Shown: one piece after another, positions 1 through 5,337 of the stretch | Position numbering within the stretch: the stretch's first letter is position 1 | Layout: every line of letters starts with the position of its first letter | From: Spirochaetia bacterium | Lineage (GTDB): Bacteria > Spirochaetota > Spirochaetia > Treponematales > Breznakiellaceae | NCBI GenBank assembly: GCA_026002025.1 | Contig: BOAU01000082.1 | Location: 1-8,887 of the forward strand | DNA length: 8,887 nt | Reading direction: 5' to 3' | Made by a program: the position numbers and the translations under genes | The notes under the pieces: model-generated | What the model saw: the letters and a program-made list of their open reading frames with translations, nothing else | Told to the model about the DNA's origin: nothing | The model's database searches: none

Positions 1-162
1 TTTATCATTTCTTACACCTTGTAATACTTCTTGGTAAATATTGGGACATATAAAAATATTATTTTCTTGCAGTATTAATTCCTGCAATTCTGCCTGGATA
101 GAATTTTCCCCACTCTTAAAAAATTCTATCCAAACAGTTGAATCCACCAGAAAATTATTCAT
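1..162 (-). CDS. vapC: VapC-type PIN-domain toxin, N-terminal part (runs off window)
   Basis: This is the N-terminal 54 codons of a PIN-domain ribonuclease toxin; the reading frame is still open at base 1. I translated it by hand: it starts MNNFLVDSTVWIEFFKSGEN. VapC toxins are Mg-dependent RNases that cut tRNA or other RNAs when freed from their antitoxin. Visible family features are the first acidic active-site residue in the LVDSTVWIEFF motif (D7) and a conserved Glu in the second helix region (E45 in IYQEVLQGV). The remaining acidic residues would lie beyond the edge. The ATG overlaps the antitoxin stop codon as ATGA (start 162-160, stop 161-159), the classic coupled vapB-vapC layout. Activity cannot be judged because the C-terminal half is not in the window. 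Confidence 0.85.
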   Translation of the reverse strand, partial: MNNFLVDSTVWIEFFKSGENSIQAELQELILQENNIFICPNIYQEVLQGVRNDK

Positions 163-353
163 CTCATGGTCCTCATCTCTTCGAGATTCCCATCCCATAC
201 ATTTGACCCCTTATATTTTAATATTCTTTTTAAATTGTTTTTTCTGATATATTCCTTTAATACCATATTTAATACTGCCCTTTTGGTATTAATTCCACTG
301 ATTTTCATTGCCTGAGTAACCAAAGTATCGTCTAAATCCACATTCGTCCGCAT
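159..353 (-). CDS. vapB: VapB-type antitoxin (DUF2191-like)
   Basis: This 64-residue protein matches the short VapB antitoxins that pair with PIN toxins. The N-terminus (MRTNVDLDDTLVTQAMKISG) is typical of the family's ribbon-helix-helix-like DNA-binding and dimer region. The C-terminal tail, with W53 and GNLEEMR, resembles the segment that wraps the toxin active site. The start is supported by a strong ribosome binding site, AGGGGGA at 359-365, five bases before the ATG. It overlaps vapC by ATGA, so both are translated from one mRNA. In this family the antitoxin and the complex repress their own promoter; the promoter and a perfect palindrome at 378-390 fit that. The operon is visibly richer in A+T than the genes to its right, which hints at recent acquisition (inference). 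Confidence 0.85.
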   Translation of the reverse strand: MRTNVDLDDTLVTQAMKISGINTKRAVLNMVLKEYIRKNNLKRILKYKGSNVWDGNLEEMRTMR

Positions 354-377
354 ATAAATCCCCCTATATCAACGTTT

Positions 378-390
378 TAGTATCATACTA
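378..390. promoter_or_regulatory. Perfect 13-bp palindrome, candidate VapBC operator
   Basis: TAGTAT-C-ATACTA is a perfect inverted repeat just downstream of the vapBC -10 box, overlapping the expected transcription start and upstream of the vapB ribosome binding site. VapBC complexes usually bind short inverted repeats in this position to repress their own operon. Assignment as operator is inference from position and symmetry. Confidence 0.5.
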
Positions 391-394
391 TTAT

Positions 395-423
395 ATTTTA
401 TTTGATCTTTATTATTTTGTCAA
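395..423 (-). promoter_or_regulatory. vapBC promoter (TTGACA-17-TAAAAT)
   Basis: On the minus strand, TTGACA (423-418) is separated by exactly 17 bases from TAAAAT (400-395), a near-perfect sigma-70 type promoter pointing at vapB. A second match, TATAAT at 395-390, sits too far (22 bases) from this -35 box. Transcription would begin around 388, inside the palindrome described next. The -35 box lies close to the start of the truncated reductase remnant. Confidence 0.7.
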
Positions 424-473
424 TAGATTTTACACATAATTTTCAAAAAATTGCACATAACTCCTTATATTCA

Positions 474-938
474 TGGAAGGCCTTTGAGGAACTCTACAAG
501 GCGGGAAAGGTCCGCTCCATCGGGGTCAGCAATTTCCATGGCCGCCACATTGACGCCCTGTTAAAGACCGCAACTGTTGCCCCCCAGGTGAACCAAATCC
601 GGCTCTGCCCCGGCGACACCCAGGACGAGGTGGTTGCATACAGCCGTAAGCACAACATCCTCCTTGAAGCCTACAGCCCCTTGGGTGTGGGGAAAATTTT
701 TGACTCCCCGGAAATTCAGGGCTTCGCGAAAAAGTACAACCGGAGCATTGCCCAGGTCTGCATACGCTGGAGCCTTCAGCGGGGATACCTCCCCCTGCCA
801 AAATCGGTGACCCCCGCGCGGATTGCGGAGAACACCCATGTCTTTGACTTTGAACTTTCCGCGGAAGATGTGGAGAAGATCGCCGGCCTTACGGGCATCG
901 GCGGAACTTCCCAAAATCCGGATGAGACCAATTTTTAA
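474..938 (+). pseudogene. Aldo/keto reductase, 5'-truncated remnant
   Basis: The reading frame is open from 402, but recognisable family sequence begins only at codon 474 (WKAFEELYKAGKVRSIGVSNF), so the first part is AT-rich sequence unrelated to the enzyme. Retained are the GVSNF strand, the PQVNQI motif (residues 61-66 of the frame from 402), AYSPLG (90-95) and the NADPH-phosphate loop PLPKS followed by R140, E143 and N144. Lost is the whole N-terminal half of the (beta/alpha)8 barrel with the catalytic Asp, Tyr, Lys and His. About 155 family residues remain of the usual 270-290. The normal VNQIE-x-HP motif reads VNQIRLCP. The piece resembles the 2,5-diketo-gluconate reductase-like branch. 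It cannot be a working oxidoreductase. No ribosome binding site precedes the junction. A frame with protein-like composition over the whole remnant suggests the truncation is fairly recent. Confidence 0.85.
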
Positions 939-948
939 TTTTTCAAAA

Positions 949-982
949 GGTTGTATGCGCAAATAAAACTGCGCATACAACC
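949..982 (-). terminator. 12-bp perfect hairpin, terminator of the small lipoprotein gene
   Basis: GGTTGTATGCGC (949-960) and GCGCATACAACC (971-982) form a perfect 12-bp stem with a 10-base loop. Read on the minus strand the stem is followed by TTTTGAAAAATT, so it best serves as an intrinsic terminator for the lipoprotein gene ending at 1030. On the plus strand no T-run follows, so it may only weakly stop transcription from the reductase remnant. Confidence 0.6.
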
Positions 983-990
983 CCGGTTTG

Positions 991-1016
991 CACCATCGCA
1001 TATGGTGTCAGGCACC
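991..1016. repeat. Small overlapping inverted repeats
   Basis: CACCAT (991-996) pairs with ATGGTG (1002-1007), and GGTG (1004-1007) can instead pair with CACC (1013-1016) around TCAGG. The two hairpins exclude each other. They resemble a REP-like intergenic element between the lipoprotein stop and the 12-bp hairpin; the role is unknown. Confidence 0.35.
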
Positions 1017-1029
1017 TTTCGCGTTACTA

Positions 1030-1371
1030 TCAGAAAATCTGGTCTTCAAAATCTGATATATTTATCGTGTAGCTGTCTCCAGCATCGATAGTTCCTCTTG
1101 AATATAGACCAAGTAATGGATTCCAAAACGAAGTTTTACTATATCTCACAGTATATTCAATGCCAGAAGTACTGCTATAAGTACCCCCATCACCCTTTGG
1201 CAATTCTGAAAGCTCACGTCTTGTTTCGCCATTGATTGTTACTTGAACGTAATATGTTCTTGATCCGTCATTTTTTACGGTTAATTCAGCCATATTATCA
1301 CAGGCGGTAAAAACAAACCCGATTACCACAACAAGGGTGGCAATCCCGAAAAGTTTGAAAAAATTCTTCAT
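1030..1371 (-). CDS. Small putative lipoprotein, unknown function
   Basis: A 113-residue protein with a lipoprotein signal: short basic start (MKNFFK), hydrophobic core, and lipobox FTAC with Cys24 as the predicted lipidated residue. The mature part is about 90 residues, rich in Tyr, Thr, Ser and Gly, with alternating pattern suggesting a small beta-sandwich. I do not recognise a named domain. Signal peptides of this kind are common in treponeme lipoproteins. The ATG at 1371 has a good AAGGAG ribosome binding site nine bases upstream. It lies 77 bases after the larger InlB-repeat lipoprotein on the same strand and may be co-transcribed with it through the GC-rich hairpin at 1417-1440. A strong hairpin at 949-982 ends the unit. 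It is probably anchored in the periplasm or outer membrane; whether it is surface-exposed cannot be told. Confidence 0.75.
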   Translation of the reverse strand: MKNFFKLFGIATLVVVIGFVFTACDNMAELTVKNDGSRTYYVQVTINGETRRELSELPKGDGGTYSSTSGIEYTVRYSKTSFWNPLLGLYSRGTIDAGDSYTINISDFEDQIF

Positions 1372-1416
1372 AAAATAGAACTCCTTGTTAAACGAAGTAA
1401 AAACCTGCTGCGTTAG

Positions 1417-1440
1417 CCGCCGCGCACGGACGCGCGGCGG
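1417..1440. repeat. GC-rich 9-bp hairpin between two lipoprotein genes
   Basis: CCGCCGCGC (1417-1425) and GCGCGGCGG (1432-1440) form a perfect stem with a six-base loop. An outer, bulged pairing of AACGAAGTAA (1391-1400) with TTACTTGTT (1442-1450) encloses it. On the minus strand a T5 run follows only about 14 bases after the stem, so it is a poor canonical terminator; attenuation or mRNA processing between the two lipoprotein genes is possible. Confidence 0.5.
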
Positions 1441-1448
1441 GTTACTTG

Positions 1449-2456
1449 TTAGTCAGGTACCCCCGGCAAAGCCGGGGGTATCGGGAGATTATCGAGGGAT
1501 TCATCAAGTACCCATTTCATATCAGACGGCAAACCACTCAAGTTTGACGTCATGCTCTCATTTCCAGTTGTCGTTAAGTCGCCTGTTTCTGGATCATATG
1601 AATAGTTCCCCGCCACCTGTAAATATACCTGATTCCAGCCTTTTTTCAGGGATACATTTGCAGTCATATTTATTCCACCCATAGAGCTGCTGCCGCTTAT
1701 TGTTGCCGCTTTTGAGGAGTATATATATGCTACAGCATCCGTCTCTATTGACATAGTTTCCACCATGTCGAAAGTACTTTTTCCAAACAAAATTTCGCCT
1801 TTTTTGGTTTCCCCATCAAAAAGATAAAAATACATAACAGAAAAAGCTTTTGTATCAGATGGTTTTACCGTTAATCCTTCCGGTATATCTTCTTCAGTAA
1901 AGCCGGACAAATACTTGTCGTCAACCGCCGCTGAAAGGTTTAAAGTTAATTTACCGGAGGTAAGTGTCCCAACTGAAACATAAGTCCCATCAACCTCGTC
2001 TTCATAATCGTCGTCAAGATAAATCTTGAGAGTTCCGCTACCGGTATAGGCGTTAAAAATACCATCCTTATTGACCGTATATACCTGTTCGTTGCTTTTA
2101 GATACGGTTACTGGATCGTCATTTTTAGGTGTTGTACCATTATCACCATCACCAGTTGCTGTCCATTTTGCATATACCGTTATATTGGCGGTAACAGTAG
2201 TTGTTTCCGTAAAAGCGGTTCCACCCCCATTTTTGGCTGTATACCAACCGCCAAAATTATTTTCTGATTTTGTAGGCGCAGGCAAGGTTCCTGCCGTGTC
2301 ACCGGAAATAACTTCTTTACTTGTGGGAGTAACCGCTCCACCATCTGCATTAAAAGTTACCGTATATTTTGTTGGATCCGTCGGGCAACCCGTCAATACT
2401 ATTCCCAATGCCAGCGCCATACCGAGCATTGCCACAAAAGACACATTCTTCTTCAT
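1449..2456 (-). CDS. Lipoprotein with one Listeria-Bacteroides (InlB B) repeat
   Basis: A 335-residue secreted lipoprotein. Residues 1-24 are a lipoprotein signal ending in lipobox VLTGC (Cys24). Residues about 31-98 match the InlB B-repeat/Flg_new fold: YTVTFNADGG at the start, a central FGGWYTAKNGGGTAF, and the terminal ITVYAKW strand. Such repeats are found on secreted and surface proteins and are often adhesin-like or spacer modules. A Gly/Asn/Thr linker (about 100-112) leads to a roughly 200-residue beta-rich C-terminal domain with no motif I can name; it ends in a proline-rich tail. The ATG at 2456 is preceded by AAGAGG six bases upstream. It may form a unit with the small lipoprotein downstream. 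A weak promoter candidate (TTGCGC 2514-2509, 18-base spacer, TATAAC 2490-2485) lies upstream. The function is probably envelope or surface contact, but this is inference. Confidence 0.85.
   Translation of the reverse strand: MKKNVSFVAMLGMALALGIVLTGCPTDPTKYTVTFNADGGAVTPTSKEVISGDTAGTLPAPTKSENNFGGWYTAKNGGGTAFTETTTVTANITVYAKWTATGDGDNGTTPKNDDPVTVSKSNEQVYTVNKDGIFNAYTGSGTLKIYLDDDYEDEVDGTYVSVGTLTSGKLTLNLSAAVDDKYLSGFTEEDIPEGLTVKPSDTKAFSVMYFYLFDGETKKGEILFGKSTFDMVETMSIETDAVAYIYSSKAATISGSSSMGGINMTANVSLKKGWNQVYLQVAGNYSYDPETGDLTTTGNESMTSNLSGLPSDMKWVLDESLDNLPIPPALPGVPD
1458..1480. repeat. 10-bp perfect hairpin inside the 3' end of the InlB-repeat gene
   Basis: TACCCCCGGC (1458-1467) and GCCGGGGGTA (1471-1480) form a perfect stem with a three-base AAA loop. 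It lies within the last codons of the upstream lipoprotein (encoding part of its Pro-rich LPGVPD end), a few bases before the stop. No T-run follows. It is very stable and could protect the 3' end of the message or slow ribosomes and polymerase. Confidence 0.5.
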
Positions 2457-2727
2457 TTTCAGCCTCTTACTATATATTCGAAGCGTTATACGCTCCGCTT
2501 CACAGGACGCGCAATGCGCTTCCTGAATAAGCCATTTCCTTCTTTGCCCCGGACCGGGTTTACCATATATGGGTCATTATGACCCACTTTGAGGCGCAAT
2601 TCCCTGAATTGCGGCATAGGAACCGCAAAATACTTCAAAAAATGCAAGAATAAGTCAAGTATAATGAAGTTTACGGTAATGAGTTAATTAGGCAAAAGGG
2701 GATAGAATGACCTAAAAGGTAAGTTTA
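2457..2727. promoter_or_regulatory. Palindrome-rich divergent intergenic region
   Basis: No gene is seen here. At least seven short inverted repeats are packed between 2480 and 2628: GAAGCG/CGCTTC (2480-2485/2496-2501); CAGGA-x-GCGC pairing with GCGC-x-TCCTG (2503-2512/2516-2525); CCCGGaCCGGG (2548-2558); CCATATATGG (2563-2572); TGGGTCATtATGACCCA (2570-2586); CGCAATT/AATTGCG (2595-2601/2607-2613); and TTGCGG/CCGCAA (2609-2614/2623-2628), which competes with the previous one. The 17-bp palindrome at 2570-2586 is the best operator candidate for the adjacent regulator. A TATAAT at 2660-2665 may be the -10 box for the regulator gene, without a clear -35 box. Confidence 0.5.
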
Positions 2728-3069
2728 TTGAAGCGCATGACAAATATCAGGGAAATATTGGCGGCCAATTTGAAGGAAAGCCGCCGGAGATTGGGCTTGA
2801 CCCAGGAGCAGTTTGCGGAGAAAGCCGATGTGTCCACCCACTATATCGCTATGGTTGAGACCTGCAAGGCATTTCCTACAGCCGATATGCTGGAGCGCCT
2901 CGCCGCAACCATTGGTATTGAAACCCACCAGCTTTTCAGTATACCGGAGGAGCCCAATGAAGTCTTTGAACGGCTGTTACAGCAGGGCATAGCCAGCATA
3001 GAAGAAGCCGTAGTAAAAACCATACAGGAAACCTTCGCCGAGGATTGCAAAAACAAGGATAAGGCATAA
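2728..3069 (+). CDS. XRE-family helix-turn-helix regulator
   Basis: A 113-residue DNA-binding protein. Residues about 8-65 form the Cro/C1-type five-helix HTH: LAANLKESRRRLGLTQEQFA covers helices 1-2, and VSTHYIAMVE is the recognition helix. It continues through FPTADMLERLAATIGI to the usual LFSIPEEP end. The C-terminal 45 residues are a charged helix that may mediate dimerisation. Proteins of this design are common in treponeme genomes; their targets are mostly unknown. The TTG at 2728 is chosen as the start because AAAAGG ends eight bases before it; the ATG at 2737 is 17 bases from that site. It is divergent from the InlB-repeat lipoprotein across a palindrome-rich gap, so control of that gene or of itself is plausible but unproven. 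It lacks a recognisable toxin or phage partner nearby. Confidence 0.88.
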   Translation: MKRMTNIREILAANLKESRRRLGLTQEQFAEKADVSTHYIAMVETCKAFPTADMLERLAATIGIETHQLFSIPEEPNEVFERLLQQGIASIEEAVVKTIQETFAEDCKNKDKA

Positions 3070-3188
3070 CCCAAATAAGCGGGGGGAGCTGGGGCCGTGG
3101 GGGACATCCAGCATATTGTGATTGGTAAGGGTAAAACTGCTTTTCCAAACGGTTAAATTTCGCTATACTTTGATATAGGAGACGTATC
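3070..3188 (+). promoter_or_regulatory. Short spacer with G-runs and a candidate promoter
   Basis: No hairpin terminator follows the regulator. Three G-runs lie at 3081-3086, 3091-3094 and 3099-3103 (too few for a standard three-tier quadruplex). TTTCCA (3142-3147), a 16-base spacer and TATACT (3164-3169) form a moderate promoter for the downstream remnant, whose ribosome binding site AGGAG is at 3177-3181. Confidence 0.4.
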
Positions 3189-3543
3189 ATGCCAACAGTC
3201 AAAACGGCAACGAAAAAGACCTTAAAAACAGCCAAGAAGCCCGCTCCAAAAGCAACTAAAAAGGTAACGCTGGACGATGTGTGGGTAACTATGCGGGAGC
3301 TTCAGGAACTGCACAAAGAAACCGAGGCCGGCTTTAGGGAACTCCAAAAAGCGCAAAAAGAGACCCAACGGATAGTCGGCGACCTGGGCAACAAGTTCGG
3401 TGATGAAGCTGAATACACGATGCTTCCCGGCCTGCCGGAAAAATTCAAAAAGCTATGCGCTTGAAAATGGCTTTTACGTCATAGAGCCTTCGGGAGAAGA
3501 TGTGAAAGTAATAAAGCCCGGTTCCGATCCCAGGGTTTGGTAA
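3189..3543 (+). pseudogene. Coiled-coil/nuclease-like (DUF3782-type) gene with internal deletion
   Basis: An open frame of 91 codons (3189-3464) has a good AGGAG seven bases before its ATG. It begins with a Lys/Ala-rich basic tail (about residues 1-25), then a Glu/Gln/Lys-rich coiled coil (about 28-65) and GDLGNKFGDEAEYTMLPGLP, and stops after KFKKLCA. Shifted by one base, a second frame from 3451 to the TAA at 3541-3543 reads SYALENGFYVIEPSGEDVKV and ends SDPRVW, which looks like the proper C-terminus of the same protein. From memory of intact treponeme relatives (DUF3782-like, with a PD-(D/E)XK-type restriction-endonuclease fold after the coiled coil), roughly 100 residues in between are missing. 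The join lies near 3447-3452 within AAAAAGC, suggesting a microhomology deletion that also broke the frame. The truncated 91-residue product could still be made but would lack the nuclease-like domain. The family name is from recall; the deletion is strongly suggested by the two halves. Confidence 0.65.
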
Positions 3544-3580
3544 TTGCGTCAGGAAAACATTTGACAGCGGGGAATTGTTT

Positions 3581-4399
3581 ATGCTTATTGACGCCCATTG
3601 CCATCCCCTGGATCTTCTTGAACATTTTCCCGGCGCGGAGGATGAACGCCGCAGGCTGGGTGTTTTCTGTGCCGCAAGTTCCACCACCAAAGAACAGTTT
3701 TTCTGTCACGAGGAATTGGCCCGAAAGGCACAGGCGGAAAACGCCCCGCCTTTGATCCCCTGTTTTGCCATTCATCCCCAATTGCCCGCATCGGATATGT
3801 GGAATGCGGAATTTGCCGATGAGCATTTGGCTTTACTGGAATCTCTGGCAAAAGAAGGGCGGCTGGGGGCTATTGGGGAGGCCGGCTTCGATCTTTACAA
3901 CGACGAATTCCGGACCACAGAAAAACTACAGGATGAAATTTTCGCCGCCCATCTGGAAACGGCGCTGAAATATGATCTCCCCATGGTGCTCCATGTGCGC
4001 CGGGCCATGCACAAGGTTTTTGCCCGCATTGCCGCGCTGAAAAAACTCCCCGCGGTGATCTTTCATTCCTGGCCGGGAACAATGGGGGAGGGGGAATCCC
4101 TGCTGCGCCGCGGGGTGAACGCCTATTTTTCCTTCGGCACGGTTATCACCCTTAACCATAAAGAGGCGATCCGATGCTGTGCCGCATTTCCCGCGGAACG
4201 CTTGCTGACTGAAACCGACGCCCCCTACCAGGGCCTGCGGGGCGCGGCCTTTTCCCGCTGGGCGGATCTGCCGCTGATATTGAAAACTGCAGCATTACTG
4301 CGGAAAGAGGCGGGTAAGCCCGGATCTAATGCGGAAGAATTAGAACAAATTGTCGAAGAAAATTTCAAAAGGGCCTTCGGCCGTATTGCGAATACTTAA
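3581..4399 (+). CDS. TatD-family metal-dependent hydrolase (putative DNase/exonuclease)
   Basis: A 272-residue amidohydrolase-fold enzyme of the TatD family, which are divalent-metal 3'-5' DNA/RNA exonucleases or related phosphodiesterases in the cytoplasm. All metal ligands of the family are visible: D-A-H-x-H at the N-terminus (H6, H8), Glu100 in GAIGEAGFD, His138 in LPMVLHVR, His162 in IFHSWPGT, and Asp213 in LTETDAPY. The IHP motif at 64-66 is also present. Length is normal for the family (about 250-270). The ATG at 3581 is chosen because GGGGA ends seven bases before it; a TTG at 3575 in frame is too close to that site. It begins 37 bases after the preceding remnant and may share its promoter. 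It converges on the MCE operon, and a long inverted repeat separates the two stop codons. Confidence 0.92.
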   Translation: MLIDAHCHPLDLLEHFPGAEDERRRLGVFCAASSTTKEQFFCHEELARKAQAENAPPLIPCFAIHPQLPASDMWNAEFADEHLALLESLAKEGRLGAIGEAGFDLYNDEFRTTEKLQDEIFAAHLETALKYDLPMVLHVRRAMHKVFARIAALKKLPAVIFHSWPGTMGEGESLLRRGVNAYFSFGTVITLNHKEAIRCCAAFPAERLLTETDAPYQGLRGAAFSRWADLPLILKTAALLRKEAGKPGSNAEELEQIVEENFKRAFGRIANT

Positions 4400-4408
4400 G
4401 AAGAATTT

Positions 4409-4490
4409 AACCACGGACCACACAGACCACACGGACAAAAAGGCAAAAAATCAAAGCAAAAGTCCGTGAGGGTCCGTGTGGTCCGTGGTT
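4409..4490. terminator. Long inverted repeat between convergent genes, likely bidirectional terminator
   Basis: AACCACGGACCACAC (4409-4423) is the exact reverse complement of 4476-4490, and the pairing continues with few mismatches to ACGGAC (4436) against GTCCGT (from 4462). The 25-base A-rich loop is unpaired. T-rich sequence follows on both sides (TTTATTATTCTT after the right arm on plus; TTAAATTCTTCTT after the left arm on minus). Each arm also contains direct ACCACAC/GGAC repeats. It lies exactly between the TatD stop and the TPR lipoprotein stop, fitting a shared terminator; similar CCACGGACCACAC elements are dispersed in many bacterial genomes (recall). Confidence 0.65.
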
Positions 4491-4509
4491 TATTATTCTT
4501 CTGGTATAA

Positions 4510-5337
4510 TCAGTAATTTTCAAGGGCCAGTGATTTAAAAATTTCCGCCGAATGTTTTGCGGCGGCTTCTGCTTCGGCGGTTTTACCCGCCTTGCGGTAC
4601 ACTTCCGCCAGAGCCCGCCAGTCTGTGGCAAGTCCCCAGGAATTTTCCGCCCGGCGGTCCAGGGCTATGGCCTGTTCCAGGGCTTCACGGGCGCTGTCGT
4701 ACTTGTCGGCCACGGAGCGGATCGAGGCGATAAGGTACCAATCGTAGGCGGCCTGTTCCAGGTAATTGTCTTTTTCGTGGATTGTTAGCGCTTTCTTCAC
4801 CGCGGCCTCCGCCTCGGTAAAGCGGCGGCTTTCTTTTTCCGCAAGCCCCATTACCGTCCAGCCCAGGGCCAGCGAAAGCTGATCTGTTTTTATAAAACCC
4901 AGTTCCCGGTTCAGTTCGGTCTTTACTTCATCGGCAGTACCGCTCTCGCCCAGGAGCCGACCCCGCGCGCGGTATATCCGGCAGATTGCCGCAAGTTCCT
5001 GATGTTTTAGGGTTTCCGCTTCCGCAAGGGACGCGTCCCAGGCGGCTGCGGCTTCATCCCGGCGGCCCAGGGAAAAGAGAATATTTCCCCGTGAAAGGCC
5101 GGTGCGGATACGCAGGGAAGGATCGTCGATGCTTACCGCGATCCTGCGGGCTTCTTCCAAAAGTTCCAGGGCCATTTCGAAATTACCCCGGTCCGCTTCA
5201 CGGTTGGCAAGTTCCAGCTGCCGCTCACCCGCGGTCCGCTGGAGAAAGACCTCGGGGGGCCGTTTCGGCGCGGAAGAACAGGCCGCGAGGCAGCACAAAA
5301 CAAATAGTATTACTGCGTAAAAAATATTTTTTTTCAT
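4510..5337 (-). CDS. TPR-repeat lipoprotein encoded with the MCE operon
   Basis: A 275-residue lipoprotein: basic start, hydrophobic core and lipobox CLAAC (Cys20), then a Pro-rich linker (24-30). Residues about 38-270 are helical TPR-like hairpins, approximately at 39-70, 78-111, 157-188, 198-230 and 236-270, with typical A-x2-LG or A-x-YR and GK-x2-EAE-x-A patterns. TPRs bind protein partners. The start ATG shares a base with the mlaD stop (TGATG, 5339-5335), so translation is coupled to the MCE protein and the ribosome binding site is weak. It is the last gene of the mlaEFD operon and ends at the long inverted repeat. I infer a scaffold or bridge for the MCE transporter, anchored by lipid in the inner or outer membrane. 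The family is not one I can name; PqiC-type auxiliary lipoproteins occupy a comparable position but have a different fold. Confidence 0.88.
   Translation of the reverse strand: MKKNIFYAVILFVLCCLAACSSAPKRPPEVFLQRTAGERQLELANREADRGNFEMALELLEEARRIAVSIDDPSLRIRTGLSRGNILFSLGRRDEAAAAWDASLAEAETLKHQELAAICRIYRARGRLLGESGTADEVKTELNRELGFIKTDQLSLALGWTVMGLAEKESRRFTEAEAAVKKALTIHEKDNYLEQAAYDWYLIASIRSVADKYDSAREALEQAIALDRRAENSWGLATDWRALAEVYRKAGKTAEAEAAAKHSAEIFKSLALENY

Noticed and set aside
526..1001. Long open frames on the minus strand over the reductase remnant
   Set aside because: They are antisense shadows of GC-rich coding sequence, with no ribosome binding site and no protein-like motifs.
1385..1460. Integron attC-like site between the two lipoprotein genes (GTTAAAC at 1387 and a bipartite stem)
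   Set aside because: The GTTRRRY box has no matching RYYYAAC partner in the right order and orientation, and the internal loop is strongly asymmetric. It is better described as a hairpin.
2071..2526. Open plus-strand frame of about 150 codons opposite the InlB-repeat gene
   Set aside because: It is antisense to a gene with clear lipobox, repeat domain and ribosome binding site, and its own composition is not protein-like.
3081..3103. G-quadruplex in the G-rich stretch after the XRE gene
   Set aside because: Only three long G-runs are present, so a standard four-run intramolecular structure is not available.
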